Assembly (NCBI GenBank): GCA_910584745.1
Contig: CAJUDG010000007.1
Location: 86,664 to 150,663, forward strand
Origin: an uncultured Eubacteriales bacterium
GTDB taxonomy: Bacteria; Bacillota; Clostridia; Oscillospirales; Acutalibacteraceae
DNA length: 64,000 bases
Direction of reading: 5' to 3'
Part shown: piece by piece, positions 1 to 8,641 of the stretch
Position numbering within the stretch: the first letter of the stretch is position 1
Layout: the number at the start of each line of letters is the position of its first letter
Program-made: the position numbers and the translations under genes
The notes under the pieces: generated by a model
What the model was told of the DNA's origin: nothing
The model's database searches: none
What the model saw: the letters and a program-made list of their open reading frames with translations, nothing else

Positions 1-343
1 CATGTCCCAGGGCGCTGCCGGTGCTCATAACGCAGTCAAACTGGCGGTCAAAACGGCCGGAGAGCTCCCGGAAATCGCACTGGACAAGGGGAACGTCAAA
101 TCCCTTCTCCCGGGCTTTTTTCGTCGCCTTCTCCAGCATGGGCGAGCTGATATCGGAGCCCGATACCTCATAGCCCAGCTCCAGAAGGGGAAAGGTCAGG
201 TTGCCGGTGCCGAAGCTGCAATCAAGGATAGAACGGATGCTTTTGCCGGAAAGCATCTTTTCATAGTGCTGCTTATACGCTTGGTTGGCGTTTTTTGTGA
301 AGCGCTCGTCGTATATCTCTGGAAAGTCATAGAGGTTTGCCAT
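1..343 (-). CDS. Class I SAM-dependent methyltransferase (partial, 3' end outside window)
   Basis: The minus strand from ATG at 343 encodes a protein beginning MANLYDFPEIYDERFTKN and continuing open to the window edge, 114 codons seen. A glycine-rich SAM-binding motif (DCSFGTGNLTFPLLELG, about residues 42-58) and a following acidic residue in GSDIS are typical of the Rossmann-fold class I methyltransferases. The later segment with STGSALGH matches the motif IV region of small-molecule methyltransferases. A good ribosome site (AAAAGGAG) lies 7 nt upstream of the start. The substrate cannot be inferred. It is transcribed divergently from the SGNH hydrolase gene and has its own promoter at 455-483. 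Confidence 0.85.
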   Translation of the reverse strand, partial: MANLYDFPEIYDERFTKNANQAYKQHYEKMLSGKSIRSILDCSFGTGNLTFPLLELGYEVSGSDISSPMLEKATKKAREKGFDVPLVQCDFRELSGRFDRQFDCVMSTGSALGH

Positions 344-454
344 CTTAATACTCCTTTTTTGTTATTTTATTGTCTCAGCGCGGGAAACCCATATTAAGTG
401 TTCCCGTGCCGGTAAGGCCTATAAATATCCCCTTTATTCCCGTTTTTTAACAAT

Positions 455-483
455 ATTATATCAGTTTGACTTTTGTAGGGCAA
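455..483 (-). promoter_or_regulatory. Sigma-A type promoter for the methyltransferase gene
   Basis: On the minus strand, TTGCCC at 483-478 and TATAAT at 460-455 are separated by exactly 17 bp. It lies about 110 bp upstream of the methyltransferase start codon. Confidence 0.65.
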
Positions 484-488
484 TACCC

Positions 489-549
489 TTGCAAAATCCC
501 GGGTATAGTTGTATACTTTCAAGTATACTTCAACTCAGAAAGTATACTT
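489..549 (+). promoter_or_regulatory. Promoter with triple GTATACTT operator-like motif
   Basis: TTGCAA (489-494) and TATACT (512-517) are 17 bp apart. The 8-mer GTATACTT occurs three times, at 511, 523 and 542; the last two are full palindromes AAGTATACTT (521-530 and 540-549). One copy covers the -10 box and the last abuts the AGGAGG ribosome site of the SGNH hydrolase gene. Such placement suggests repressor binding or an mRNA-level site; the regulator is not known. Confidence 0.55.
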
Positions 550-560
550 AGGAGGAGAGA

Positions 561-1253
561 ATGATGGACCAGGACTTGCAGCGGTGGTTCGAGGAGCAGG
601 GCCGCCGGGAGAAAGAGACGAAGCTGGAGAGATTCCGGCGGCTTAACAGGTTCGCCCGGCGGGGGCAGATAGTGTTTGCGGGGTCGAGCCTTATGGAGCA
701 GTTCCCCATAAACGAGCTGCTTATGGACCTCCGGCTGCCCTATACCGTCTATAACCGCGGGGTCGGGGGCTTTACCACCGGGGAGATGGCGGACGCCCTT
801 GAGGAGTGCGTGCTGGCGCTGGAGCCCGCCCACCTGTTTTTGAACATCGGCACCAACGATCTGAACGGCCCGGACTATGTGGAGGAGGAGATGCTGGGGC
901 GGTACAGGGATATCCTCCGGCGCATAAGGGAGCGGCTGCCAGAGGTGCGGCTGTACCTTTTGGCCTACTACCCGGTGAACCCGGAGGTTAGCGGGGAGCC
1001 CTTTATGCAGGAGGTGTTCCGATGGCGCACCAATGAGCGGATAAAAAGCGCCAGCCAGGGCGTTAGGGGGCTTTCGGAGGAGTTCGGCGGGGAGTTTCTG
1101 GACCTGAACGCCGGGCTTCTTGACGAAAAAGGGCAGCTAAAGGCCGAATACACCATCGAGGGTATGCACATGTACGCGGACGGCTACTGGCAGGTGCTGG
1201 AGAGGCTGCTTCCGAAGCTTCGGGAGATAGCGGAAACAGACCATAAATACTAA
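561..1253 (+). CDS. SGNH/GDSL-family hydrolase
   Basis: A 230-residue protein with the ordered SGNH blocks: block I as GSSLM near residue 41 (serine nucleophile), a conserved glycine in NRGVGG, block III GTND near residue 97 (asparagine), and the block V histidine in EGMHMYADGY near the C-terminus. The family hydrolyses esters of lipids or acylated glycans. There is no signal peptide, so it is expected in the cytosol. AGGAGGAG sits 3-10 nt before the paired ATG codons at 561 and 564; either may be used. It is followed after 23 bp by the histidine phosphatase gene and is probably co-transcribed with it. Its promoter carries the triple GTATAC motif. Confidence 0.85.
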   Translation: MMDQDLQRWFEEQGRREKETKLERFRRLNRFARRGQIVFAGSSLMEQFPINELLMDLRLPYTVYNRGVGGFTTGEMADALEECVLALEPAHLFLNIGTNDLNGPDYVEEEMLGRYRDILRRIRERLPEVRLYLLAYYPVNPEVSGEPFMQEVFRWRTNERIKSASQGVRGLSEEFGGEFLDLNAGLLDEKGQLKAEYTIEGMHMYADGYWQVLERLLPKLREIAETDHKY

Positions 1254-1276
1254 ATATACTATAGAAAGGTGATACA

Positions 1277-2008
1277 ATGAAACTTCTTATCGTGCGCCAC
1301 GGCGACCCGGATTACAGCATAGACTCCCTGACCGAAAAGGGCTGGAGAGAGGCCCACTACCTTGCGGACAGGCTTACGAAGACCCCCGCCGATTTCTATT
1401 ACTGCTCGCCTCTGGGCCGGGCGCAGGATACGGCCAAGGAGACAATGGAGCGGCTTCATAGGAGCTATGAGGTCCTGCCCTGGCTGAGAGAATTCCAGAC
1501 CGCCATACACCGGCCCGACGTGCCCGACCGGCCCATCGGTTGCTGGGACTGGCTGCCCGCCGACTGGGCCGATGTGCCGCAGTTCCACCGCCACGGGGAA
1601 TGGCTGGAGCACCCGGTCATGAAAGACGGGGACGTTAAAAAGGAGTACGACTGGGTCATAGACGGCCTGGACCAGCTCATCCTCCGGCACGGCTATAGGC
1701 GGGAGGGGAACCTCTATAAGGTGGAGCGGGGGAACAACGACACGATAGTGCTGTTCTGCCACTTCGGGGTGGAGTCGGTGCTGCTGAGCAGGCTGATAAA
1801 CATCCCGCCCATGCTGATCTGGCATGGCATGGCCGCGGCTCCCACGTCGGTGACCACGGTGGTGACGGAGGAGCGCCGGGAGGGCACGGCGTACTTCAGG
1901 ATGACGGCCTTTGGGGACACGTCGCACCTCTATGCCAACGACGAGCCGCCGGCGTTCGCGGCGCGGTTTATCGAGAAGTGGGGGAACGAGGGGGAGAGGA
2001 TAGATTGA
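1277..2008 (+). CDS. Histidine phosphatase family protein (phosphoglycerate mutase-like)
   Basis: The N-terminus carries the RHG signature (VRHGDPDYS, residues 6-14) with the catalytic histidine, and a second catalytic histidine probably lies in LFCHFGVES near residue 162. At 243 residues it is somewhat longer than simple cobC/gpmB-type enzymes, with an insertion rich in tryptophan in the middle. Members dephosphorylate small phosphorylated metabolites; the substrate here is unknown. GAAAGGTG precedes the ATG by 6 nt. It is the second gene after the SGNH hydrolase. Confidence 0.85.
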   Translation: MKLLIVRHGDPDYSIDSLTEKGWREAHYLADRLTKTPADFYYCSPLGRAQDTAKETMERLHRSYEVLPWLREFQTAIHRPDVPDRPIGCWDWLPADWADVPQFHRHGEWLEHPVMKDGDVKKEYDWVIDGLDQLILRHGYRREGNLYKVERGNNDTIVLFCHFGVESVLLSRLINIPPMLIWHGMAAAPTSVTTVVTEERREGTAYFRMTAFGDTSHLYANDEPPAFAARFIEKWGNEGERID

Positions 2009-2066
2009 CGAGGCAGGCATAGGAACAGCCCAGCTATCCTAAGATTCTCATACAAGAGGAAATATT

Positions 2067-2549
2067 ATGGAACCAAACAATTATAGGCAACTGCATTTTG
2101 AGCCGGTAAATGATAAAAACCGGGAAGATGTGAAAAGTTTATCCATTTTTTCGGAGCAAGCCGGTTTTATAGAAAGCGTTAGCGAATGTTTGCAGGAGGC
2201 AGATGAGATAAAGATCTGGCGGCCCGTCGGCATTTTTGACGGGGATACATTGGTCGGCTTTGCCATGTATGGCTATTTTCCCGATCCGGCCCCGGGACAG
2301 CTGTGGCTTGACCGGCTGCTCATTGATAAAAAATATCAGGGCCAGGGATATGGCAGACAGGCCGTTCTGGCCTTACTTAACAGATTATACTCAGAGTATG
2401 GCAAGGACACCGAAACGGTATATTTAAGCGTATATATGGACAATCCTCATGCCATCCGGCTATATAAGAGCATCGGCTTTAAGTTCAACGGCAAGTATGA
2501 CAGCAAAGGGGAGCATATCATGGAATATCATTTCAACGTTCCTGAATGA
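2067..2549 (+). CDS. GNAT family N-acetyltransferase (spermine/spermidine-type)
   Basis: A 160-residue GCN5-related acetyltransferase. The acetyl-CoA pyrophosphate-binding motif A is seen as YQGQGYGRQAV near residues 92-102, and the C-terminal motif B as NPHAIRLYKSIGF near 126-138. The overall pattern resembles the BltD/PaiA polyamine acetyltransferases, so amine detoxification is possible, but this is inference. The gene is clearly more AT-rich than its neighbours, a mild sign of horizontal acquisition. AAGAGGAAA is a suitable ribosome site before the ATG. Confidence 0.85.
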   Translation: MEPNNYRQLHFEPVNDKNREDVKSLSIFSEQAGFIESVSECLQEADEIKIWRPVGIFDGDTLVGFAMYGYFPDPAPGQLWLDRLLIDKKYQGQGYGRQAVLALLNRLYSEYGKDTETVYLSVYMDNPHAIRLYKSIGFKFNGKYDSKGEHIMEYHFNVPE

Positions 2550-2594
2550 CCATCGCCAAATCGCACCCCCGACCGGCAAAAAAGCCGTCAAACA

Positions 2595-2622
2595 GGGCCC
2601 GGAAGCAGATGCTTCCGGGCCC
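2595..2622. terminator. Bidirectional hairpin terminator
   Basis: A 12-bp stem (GGGCCCGGAAGC / GCTTCCGGGCCC) with a 4-nt loop lies between the convergent acetyltransferase and XRE genes. A T-rich stretch follows about 10 nt downstream when read on the minus strand, so it mainly serves the XRE gene. Confidence 0.6.
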
Positions 2623-2627
2623 TCGCT

Positions 2628-3173
2628 CTACTCAATCCCAAATTTCTTGGCATGTTCAAAAAACATATCTGCCCAGTGCTGGTGCACAAAGCCGGACCTG
2701 ACGTCCTCGGGGTCAAAGTACGCGCCGTCCATTACGGCCTGTATGGCGGCCTCGGAAATCAGGCATTCCCGCAGATAATCGTCTGCAAGCATTTCCTCCA
2801 TGTCCATATTCATTTTAAGGCCCGCACCGCCCACGGCCCCCTTGTAGAAGAATCCCCCCTTGCCCAGGAGCTCCCCTATCCGGTCAAAGCAGGCTATACC
2901 CTCGCGCATCTGGGCTATAGTCGCCGTGCGAGTGTACTGTTCGGGTGTTTTCATCGGCCTTTCACCTCCGTTAAGAATATTATCAACTGTCGTGGACAGC
3001 GCATCTGCCAGATCCGGCAGCAGGTTCACGTCGGGGAGGGTCTCGCCACGCTCCCATTTGCTGACGGCCTGGAAAGAGACGTGGAGCCGGTCGCCCAGCT
3101 GGTTCTGGGTAAGGCCTTGGGCCCTGCGCAGGGCGTGGATGTGCCGACCTGCTTTTATGGGGTCAACTGGCAT
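2628..3173 (-). CDS. XRE-family transcriptional regulator with C-terminal helical domain
   Basis: Residues about 7-60 form a classic helix-turn-helix of the Cro/CI type (LTQNQLGDRLHVSFQAVSKW), and the remaining 120 residues form a helical domain without a recognised family. This two-part layout is common in Clostridia for stand-alone regulators. The start at 3173 has GAAAGGAGG about 7 nt upstream. Targets are unknown; the divergent neighbour is tex, 190 bp away. Confidence 0.85.
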   Translation of the reverse strand: MPVDPIKAGRHIHALRRAQGLTQNQLGDRLHVSFQAVSKWERGETLPDVNLLPDLADALSTTVDNILNGGERPMKTPEQYTRTATIAQMREGIACFDRIGELLGKGGFFYKGAVGGAGLKMNMDMEEMLADDYLRECLISEAAIQAVMDGAYFDPEDVRSGFVHQHWADMFFEHAKKFGIE

Positions 3174-3228
3174 TTTTGTGTCCTCCTTTCGGTATGTTTG
3201 TATCTTCGTAAGCGCGCTTTACGGGTAT

Positions 3229-3258
3229 ATTATAGCCCCGGGGACGCATTTCGCGCAA
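3229..3258 (-). promoter_or_regulatory. Promoter of the XRE gene
   Basis: On the minus strand TTGCGC (3258-3253) and TATAAT (3234-3229) are 18 bp apart, about 55 bp upstream of the XRE start. Confidence 0.55.
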
Positions 3259-3300
3259 TAACCGCCCGGGTTATTTTATGGGTGAGGGCTCAATTAGGGG

Positions 3301-3329
3301 TTGAGGGGCGGGGGAGGTTGTGCTATAAT
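3301..3329 (+). promoter_or_regulatory. Promoter of tex
   Basis: TTGAGG (3301-3306), 17-bp spacer, TATAAT (3324-3329), 33 bp before the tex start codon. Confidence 0.65.
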
Positions 3330-3362
3330 GTTTTGGTAAAATTTCATGTAAAGGAGCCCCAT

Positions 3363-5525
3363 ATGGACAAGATAATAGAGACCCTCTCGAAGGAGCTGAA
3401 CGTCCGCCCGGAGCACGCCGGGGCCGTGGTAAGCCTGCTGGACGAGGGCAACACCGTGCCCTTTATCGCCCGCTACCGCAAGGAGCAGCACGGCACCATG
3501 GACGACCAGACTATCCGTGCGCTGGCGGACAGATTGCAGTACCTTCGGGGACTTGAGCAGCGTAAAAATGAGGTGATAGCTGCGGTTGCGGCCCTTGAGA
3601 AGCTGACCCCGGAGCTGGAGAGCGCCGTTATGAACGCCAGCACAATGGCCGAGGTGGAGGACCTCTACCGGCCATACCGTCCCAAGCGCCGCACCCGGGC
3701 CAGCATAGCCAGGGAGAAGGGCCTGGAGCCCCTTGCGAAGCTCCTTTTCACCGGGCTTGATGAGAACGGGAAGATAACCCGTGAGAGCGCGGAGAGCCTT
3801 GCCGGGGGCTTTGTTGACCCGGAAAAGGACGTAAATACCGTTGAGGAGGCCATACAGGGGGCCAAGGACATTATCGCCGAGGACCTGTCGGACGACGCGG
3901 AGATACGCAAGAAGCTTCGGGAGCGCATACAGCAGAGCGGGGCCCTGAGATCCACGGCCAGCACCGAGGAGGACACGGTGTACAGGCTCTACTACGACTT
4001 CCAGGAATCTTTGAAGAAGCTCCAGAGCCACCAGATACTCGCCATGGACCGGGGCGAGCGCGAGGGGGTGCTTAAGGTCTCGGTGCTGCCTGGGGAGTTC
4101 GGGCCGGTGCAGGTGATGCTGCAAAAGGTCTACTCCCGGCACCCCTTTATGGAGCTGCTGCGGGAGACCGCGGAGGACGCCTGGGACAGGCTGATATTCC
4201 CGTCCTTGGAGCGGGAGATAAGAAAGGACCTGACCGAGCGGGCGGCCGAGCAGGCCATACACACCTTCGCATTGAATCTGCGGCCCCTGCTCATGCAGCC
4301 GCCGGTGAAGTCCAAGGTGACCCTGGGCTTCGACCCGGCATATAGGACGGGGTGCAAGCTGGCGGTGGTGGACGGCAACGGCAAGGTCCTTGAGACGGCG
4401 GTCATATACCCCACAAAGCCCCATAACCAGACGGAAAAGTCCAAGGAAGTGCTGAAAAGGCTCTGCGATAAGCACAGGATAGAGTGCATAGCCATCGGCA
4501 ACGGCACCGCCAGCCGGGAGTCGGAGATATTTGTAAGCGAGTTCATAAAGGAGTACCCGGGAAATATATCCTACATGGTGGTAAGCGAGGCGGGGGCCTC
4601 GGTATACTCAGCGTCGAAGCTTGGGGCCGAGGAGTTCCCGGACTTCGATGTGTCCCTGCGCTCGGCGGTGTCCATCGCAAGGCGGCTGCAGGACCCCCTG
4701 GCGGAGCTTGTGAAGATAGACCCCAAGGCCATCGGCGTGGGGCAGTACCAGCACGACATGCCCCAGGCCCGGCTCTCTGAGACCTTGGACGGCGTGGTGG
4801 AGGACTGTGTAAACGCCGTGGGGGTGGACCTGAACACGGCCTCGCCGTCGCTGCTCCGCAGGGTGGCGGGGATAACCCCCACGGTGGCGAAGAACGTGAC
4901 AGTGTATAGGGAGGAGAACGGCAGCTTCAAAACCCGCCGGGAGCTTTTAAAGGTGCCGAAGCTTGGCCCCAAGGCCTTCGAGCAGTGCGCGGGCTTTCTG
5001 CGGGTGCCGGAGAGCAAACAGGTGCTGGACCGCACCGCCGTGCACCCGGAATCGTATAAGGCGGCGGAGAAGCTCCTTGAGATATGCGGGTACAGCCTGA
5101 AGGATGTGGGGAGTCTTTTTGAGCTTGACAAGCGCCTGAAAGAGCTGGGGGCCGAGAAAGCCGCCGAGGCCTGCGGCGTGGGCGTGCCCACACTCCGGGA
5201 TATCGCGGCGGAGCTGCAAAAGCCCGGCCGGGACCCCAGGGACCAGCTGCCCCCGCCGATGCTCCGCACGGACGTGATGGACATCGCGGACCTTAAGCCC
5301 GGAATGAAGCTGACCGGCACTGTCAGGAACGTGGTGGACTTCGGGGCCTTTGTGGACATAGGAGTGCACCAGGACGGGCTCGTGCACATCTCCCAGCTTG
5401 CGGACAGGTTCGTTCGGGATCCCAGCCAGGTGGTGAAGGTGGGGGACGTTGTGGATGTGACGGTCCTTGAGGTGGACGAGAGGAAGAAGCGCATCTCTCT
5501 CAGTATGAAGAAGCAGGCCCAGTGA
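3363..5525 (+). CDS. tex: Tex family RNA-binding transcription accessory protein
   Basis: A 720-residue Tex/YhgF protein. In order: Tex N-terminal helical domain (PFIARYRKEQ near 35), a YqgF-like RNase H-fold domain (LGFDPAYRTGCKLAVVD near 320), tandem helix-hairpin-helix motifs (VNAVGVDLNTAS near 485), and a C-terminal S1 RNA-binding domain (GTVRNVVDFGAFVDIG near 650). Tex binds nucleic acid in the cytosol and is linked to transcription and translation quality control. The frame is open 237 codons further upstream, but that part overlaps the divergent XRE gene; the ATG at 3363 has AAAGGAG at the right distance and lies just after a good promoter. Its stop overlaps the next gene by 4 nt. Confidence 0.95.
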   Translation: MDKIIETLSKELNVRPEHAGAVVSLLDEGNTVPFIARYRKEQHGTMDDQTIRALADRLQYLRGLEQRKNEVIAAVAALEKLTPELESAVMNASTMAEVEDLYRPYRPKRRTRASIAREKGLEPLAKLLFTGLDENGKITRESAESLAGGFVDPEKDVNTVEEAIQGAKDIIAEDLSDDAEIRKKLRERIQQSGALRSTASTEEDTVYRLYYDFQESLKKLQSHQILAMDRGEREGVLKVSVLPGEFGPVQVMLQKVYSRHPFMELLRETAEDAWDRLIFPSLEREIRKDLTERAAEQAIHTFALNLRPLLMQPPVKSKVTLGFDPAYRTGCKLAVVDGNGKVLETAVIYPTKPHNQTEKSKEVLKRLCDKHRIECIAIGNGTASRESEIFVSEFIKEYPGNISYMVVSEAGASVYSASKLGAEEFPDFDVSLRSAVSIARRLQDPLAELVKIDPKAIGVGQYQHDMPQARLSETLDGVVEDCVNAVGVDLNTASPSLLRRVAGITPTVAKNVTVYREENGSFKTRRELLKVPKLGPKAFEQCAGFLRVPESKQVLDRTAVHPESYKAAEKLLEICGYSLKDVGSLFELDKRLKELGAEKAAEACGVGVPTLRDIAAELQKPGRDPRDQLPPPMLRTDVMDIADLKPGMKLTGTVRNVVDFGAFVDIGVHQDGLVHISQLADRFVRDPSQVVKVGDVVDVTVLEVDERKKRISLSMKKQAQ

Positions 5526-6340
5526 AGAAGCGGAACAGGCTTTTGCTGGCCTTTGCGGCCCTTGTTCTGGCGGCGCTGGCAGTGTGGACCATTTGGGGCA
5601 ACACGGCGCTGACGGTGAGCAGGGTGACGGTAAAAGCGCCGGTGAAGCTGCGGATAGCCCAGGTGTCCGACCTGCACAACGCCCGGTTCGGGGAGGGGAA
5701 CGCGGAGCTTTTAGAGCTGCTGGCGGGGACCGAGCCGGACTTTATAGCCGTCACCGGGGACCTGGTGGACGAGCGCCACGCGGACATAGCTTCGGCCCTG
5801 GAGTTCATCGAGGGAGCCGCCAGGATAGCCCCTGTGTATTATGTGCCCGGCAACCATGAGGCAAGGCTCTCGGATTACGGAGAGCTGCGGGCCGGCCTTG
5901 AAGCGGCGGGAGCCGTTGTCCTTGAAGACAGGACGGCGCTGTACAAAGAGGTGAACATCATCGGCCTTGCGGACCCGGATCTTGCGCTGCCGGGGGATAT
6001 ATTCGATGAGGTCCCGGCCATGGTAAGGGCGAAGCTCGATGGGCTCGTTGACCCGGGGCGCTATAACATTTTGCTGTCCCATAGGCCGGAGCTTTTTGCC
6101 GCCTATAAGGAGAGCGGCGTAGACATTGCCCTGACCGGCCACGCCCACGGCGGGCAGTTCAGGCTGCCGTTTATCGGCGGGCTCATAGCGCCGAACCAGG
6201 GCTTCTTCCCCAAGTACGACGCGGGGTTCTATACTGAGGACGGCGCGAATATGGTGGTCAGCCGGGGACTTGGAAACAGCATAATACCCCTGCGCTTTAA
6301 CAACCGCCCGGAGATAGTCGTGATAGAACTTACGAAATAA
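5522..6340 (+). CDS. Membrane-anchored metallophosphoesterase (YkuE/YaeI-like)
   Basis: A 272-residue calcineurin-like phosphoesterase. An N-terminal hydrophobic anchor (about residues 7-24) is followed by the metal-ligand blocks SDLH (near 49), GDLVDE (near 80), GNHE (near 109) and GHAHGG (near 206). Relatives with an anchor act outside the membrane on phospholipid or nucleotide substrates. The start is a GTG that overlaps the tex stop as GTGA, indicating translational coupling. A strong terminator follows. Confidence 0.88.
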   Translation: MKKRNRLLLAFAALVLAALAVWTIWGNTALTVSRVTVKAPVKLRIAQVSDLHNARFGEGNAELLELLAGTEPDFIAVTGDLVDERHADIASALEFIEGAARIAPVYYVPGNHEARLSDYGELRAGLEAAGAVVLEDRTALYKEVNIIGLADPDLALPGDIFDEVPAMVRAKLDGLVDPGRYNILLSHRPELFAAYKESGVDIALTGHAHGGQFRLPFIGGLIAPNQGFFPKYDAGFYTEDGANMVVSRGLGNSIIPLRFNNRPEIVVIELTK

Positions 6341-6344
6341 AGCA

Positions 6345-6374
6345 AGCCCCCGGCTCTCGCCGGGGGCTCTTTTA
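6345..6374. terminator. Bidirectional rho-independent terminator
   Basis: A 10-bp GC-rich stem (AGCCCCCGGC / GCCGGGGGCT) with a TCTC loop is followed by CTTTT on the plus strand. It separates the phosphoesterase gene from the convergent minus-strand operon. Confidence 0.85.
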
Positions 6375-6380
6375 TGTGCC

Positions 6381-7289
6381 TTAATCCAGGATCATCAGGT
6401 CGCGGATGTACTTGATGGTGTACTTCACGCCCTTCTCGCCTTTGTCGCCGCGCCAGGTGGCGGAGTGGGGCTCGATGGCAAGATATCCGTCATAGCCGTA
6501 CTTGTAGAGGATGGCGAAGAAGGCCCGCCAGTTTATCACGTCTATGCCCGCGGGGGGATTGTCATAGGAGTTGTCCGGGCCGAAGGCCTGTGAGAGGAGC
6601 TCGTCCTTCAGCTCCGGGTGGGCCATGGCGAAGTCCCTTATGGCCCAGTGCTCGGGCTCCTGAGAGTCGCCGCGCTGGATGACGCCCTTGACGTGGCAGT
6701 ATTTGAAGTGGGCGCCCCACTCCAGACCCTCCTCCAGGTACGCGCCGTTCTGGCCGCCGTGGACGAAGCTGTGGGATGGGTCGTACTTGATTCCCAGCCC
6801 CGGCACCTCGCTTAAGACCAGCTTCCACTGCTCGGGGGTGCGGATGTAGTTGCCGCCCATCATGCAGTTGACGATGGCGGTCTCCATGCCGCGCTCCTTG
6901 GCGTAGGAGACTATCTCGTTGAGGATCTTTATGGCCGCCGTGATGTTCTTGTAGTAGCTGAGTTCCTTCACGTAGTTGACGCTGCACAGATAGTGCTTGG
7001 CCCCCAGGTACGCGCCGAAGTCGATGACGGCCTTGACCTGGGCCCACTCGTCGGGGTCGGGCTCGCCGTCGGGGCCCAGCACGGGGCTGGCCCAGCGGCC
7101 CACGGCCCCCACTTCAACGCCGGTGGACTCGCTTGCTGCTTTCAGATCCTCCTTTGCGGCGTCCAGCTCGGACACCGGCACGCCGAAGAAGCTTGTGGGA
7201 TTGCAGTCGAACTCCACGAAGTCAAGACCCAGCTCCTTGGCCTTCTGGAAACTGTCGGGCTTGGGCGGCATGATGATGCCTAATTTCAT
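6381..7289 (-). CDS. Sugar phosphate isomerase/epimerase (xylose isomerase-like TIM barrel)
   Basis: A 302-residue single-domain TIM barrel of the AP-endonuclease 2 superfamily. Recognisable barrel-end metal ligands include the acidic residue after VEFDC (residue ~26), the KYDPSHS segment (aspartate and histidine near 176-179), KYCHVKG (histidine near 200) and YLAIEPHS (glutamate near 276). Such enzymes isomerise or epimerise sugars and inositol derivatives; the exact substrate is not determinable. AAGGAGG lies upstream of ATG 7289. It is the last gene of the lacZ-led minus-strand cluster, which fits a role in handling the released sugar. Confidence 0.85.
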   Translation of the reverse strand: MKLGIIMPPKPDSFQKAKELGLDFVEFDCNPTSFFGVPVSELDAAKEDLKAASESTGVEVGAVGRWASPVLGPDGEPDPDEWAQVKAVIDFGAYLGAKHYLCSVNYVKELSYYKNITAAIKILNEIVSYAKERGMETAIVNCMMGGNYIRTPEQWKLVLSEVPGLGIKYDPSHSFVHGGQNGAYLEEGLEWGAHFKYCHVKGVIQRGDSQEPEHWAIRDFAMAHPELKDELLSQAFGPDNSYDNPPAGIDVINWRAFFAILYKYGYDGYLAIEPHSATWRGDKGEKGVKYTIKYIRDLMILD

Positions 7290-7344
7290 AAAATTTCCTC
7301 CTTGATATTTTTATAATATTTTGGTATTGCTTTAATAAACTTGT

Positions 7345-8211
7345 TTAGCTTGTCAGGTCCAGCCTCAGCACATCTATCCCCGGTATATTCCGGGATGAGA
7401 CATACAGGCGGTCCTCGTCTATAACGGCCCTCCCTGAGAGCTCCAGCGGCACGCTGAGAAGCCGTATCATCTCCATGCTGTCCCTGTGCCAAAAGGCTAT
7501 CTCCGAGCAGGGATGGGAGACGGTAACGACCGCGTCCCCGTACACCCCCGCCAGTCGGAACATCTTTTTATGGACGTTCCTCCTCTGGGCCAGCACGGCG
7601 AAGTCCTCGGGGCTTATCTTAAAGAGCCTGCCGTCCTGCCCGGCGGCGTAGAGGGTATCGCCATGGACGAGCAGGCTGGCGATGTTCTTCTTTCCCAGCG
7701 CCAGCTCCCTTTTAACGGTTAAGCTGCCCTTGTCGATGAGAAGCAGCCTGCCGTCCACGGTCCCGCAGAGGAGGTCACTGCCATAAACTATGACGCTCCA
7801 TATACTGCTGTTGGAAACCTGGGCCTCCCTGATTTCGCGGTTTTTCCGGTCAACGGCCGTAAGCTTTCCGTTTCGTATGGAGCAGTAGACGGCGCTCTTG
7901 TCCGCGGCCATGCCGCAGATGTCGGAGGTCAGGTCCTCTCCCAGCCGCCGGCTCCAGAGGGGCTCGAGGTCATCCTGCCGGAAAATATGCAGGGTGCAGA
8001 AGTCGTAGACGAATAGCTCCCCGCCCTGGGCTATGAGCTTTCTCGACAGGCCGTCCTTCTCAAAAACGGTCCGTCTCAGCAGGATATCCCCGGTATTTTT
8101 GTGAAGCTTTATGAGCTCCCTGCCAAATATACAGTCGATATGCTGCCCGGTCACGGCAAAGTCCGCTACAGCCCCGCCCAGGTCTGCCAGGCGTTCCGTG
8201 GGCTTATTCAT
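7345..8211 (-). CDS. Beta-propeller (PQQ/WD40-like) protein
   Basis: About 288 residues built from repeated four-strand blades; recurring units such as GGELFVYDFCTLHIF, YGSDLLCGTVDGRLLLI and HGDTLYAAGQDGRLFKI show a propeller of roughly six to seven blades. There is no signal peptide, so a cytosolic scaffold or binding role is likely; no enzymatic motif is visible. Two ATGs are possible (8217, 8211); 8211 has GGAG at the better distance. It overlaps the end of the RNHCP gene and is therefore co-translated with it. Function unknown. Confidence 0.75.
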   Translation of the reverse strand: MNKPTERLADLGGAVADFAVTGQHIDCIFGRELIKLHKNTGDILLRRTVFEKDGLSRKLIAQGGELFVYDFCTLHIFRQDDLEPLWSRRLGEDLTSDICGMAADKSAVYCSIRNGKLTAVDRKNREIREAQVSNSSIWSVIVYGSDLLCGTVDGRLLLIDKGSLTVKRELALGKKNIASLLVHGDTLYAAGQDGRLFKISPEDFAVLAQRRNVHKKMFRLAGVYGDAVVTVSHPCSEIAFWHRDSMEMIRLLSVPLELSGRAVIDEDRLYVSSRNIPGIDVLRLDLTS

Positions 8212-8641
8212 CCTCATTCTCCGGCTTCTGGTCCCCGGCCAGCAGCTCCGATAGCTCCTTTATCCGCTCGATGGGAAAGGGCGGCTCGGCCAGTGGCCGT
8301 AGGGCGATGGACATTAGCTTTAGGGGGTTGTCGTCGGCGGCCACCCGGTTGGAGCTCAGGGCTCCGCAGCGCTTGCAGCGGTGGATTATGGCCCACTCGC
8401 CGCTGCTTCTGACCCAAACGCTTATGGGCTCCATCACGCCCCCGCAGTCTGCTGCCCGGTCCCCGGGTTCGTTGTCCACGTGAAGGCTGTTAAGGCAGTT
8501 GGGGCAGTGGTTGCGGTGCTGGGTGCCGGCCTCCTCGGGGGTGACTAAATGCCCGCAGGCCTTGCAGGTGAAGCTCTCGGTGTTGGGATGATCCTTATAA
8601 TAGCCGCCCTGGGCCCTTCTGCGCCTTATATCCCTGTTCAT
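8204..8641 (-). CDS. RNHCP domain-containing zinc-finger protein
   Basis: A 145-residue protein with three CxxC pairs (CKACG near 26, HCPNCL near 45, HRCKRCG near 87) and the defining RNHCP motif at residues 43-47. The family is small and uncharacterised; the cysteine pairs imply a zinc-ribbon fold and nucleic acid binding is plausible. Its ATG overlaps the lacZ stop codon as ATGA, so the two are translationally coupled. A link to beta-galactosidase is not known and may simply be operon membership. Confidence 0.82.
   Translation of the reverse strand: MNRDIRRRRAQGGYYKDHPNTESFTCKACGHLVTPEEAGTQHRNHCPNCLNSLHVDNEPGDRAADCGGVMEPISVWVRSSGEWAIIHRCKRCGALSSNRVAADDNPLKLMSIALRPLAEPPFPIERIKELSELLAGDQKPENEDE

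Noticed and set aside
2652..3362. Upstream extension of the tex reading frame
   Set aside because: It overlaps the divergent XRE gene and its promoter; the ATG at 3363 has a ribosome site and the normal Tex N-terminus.
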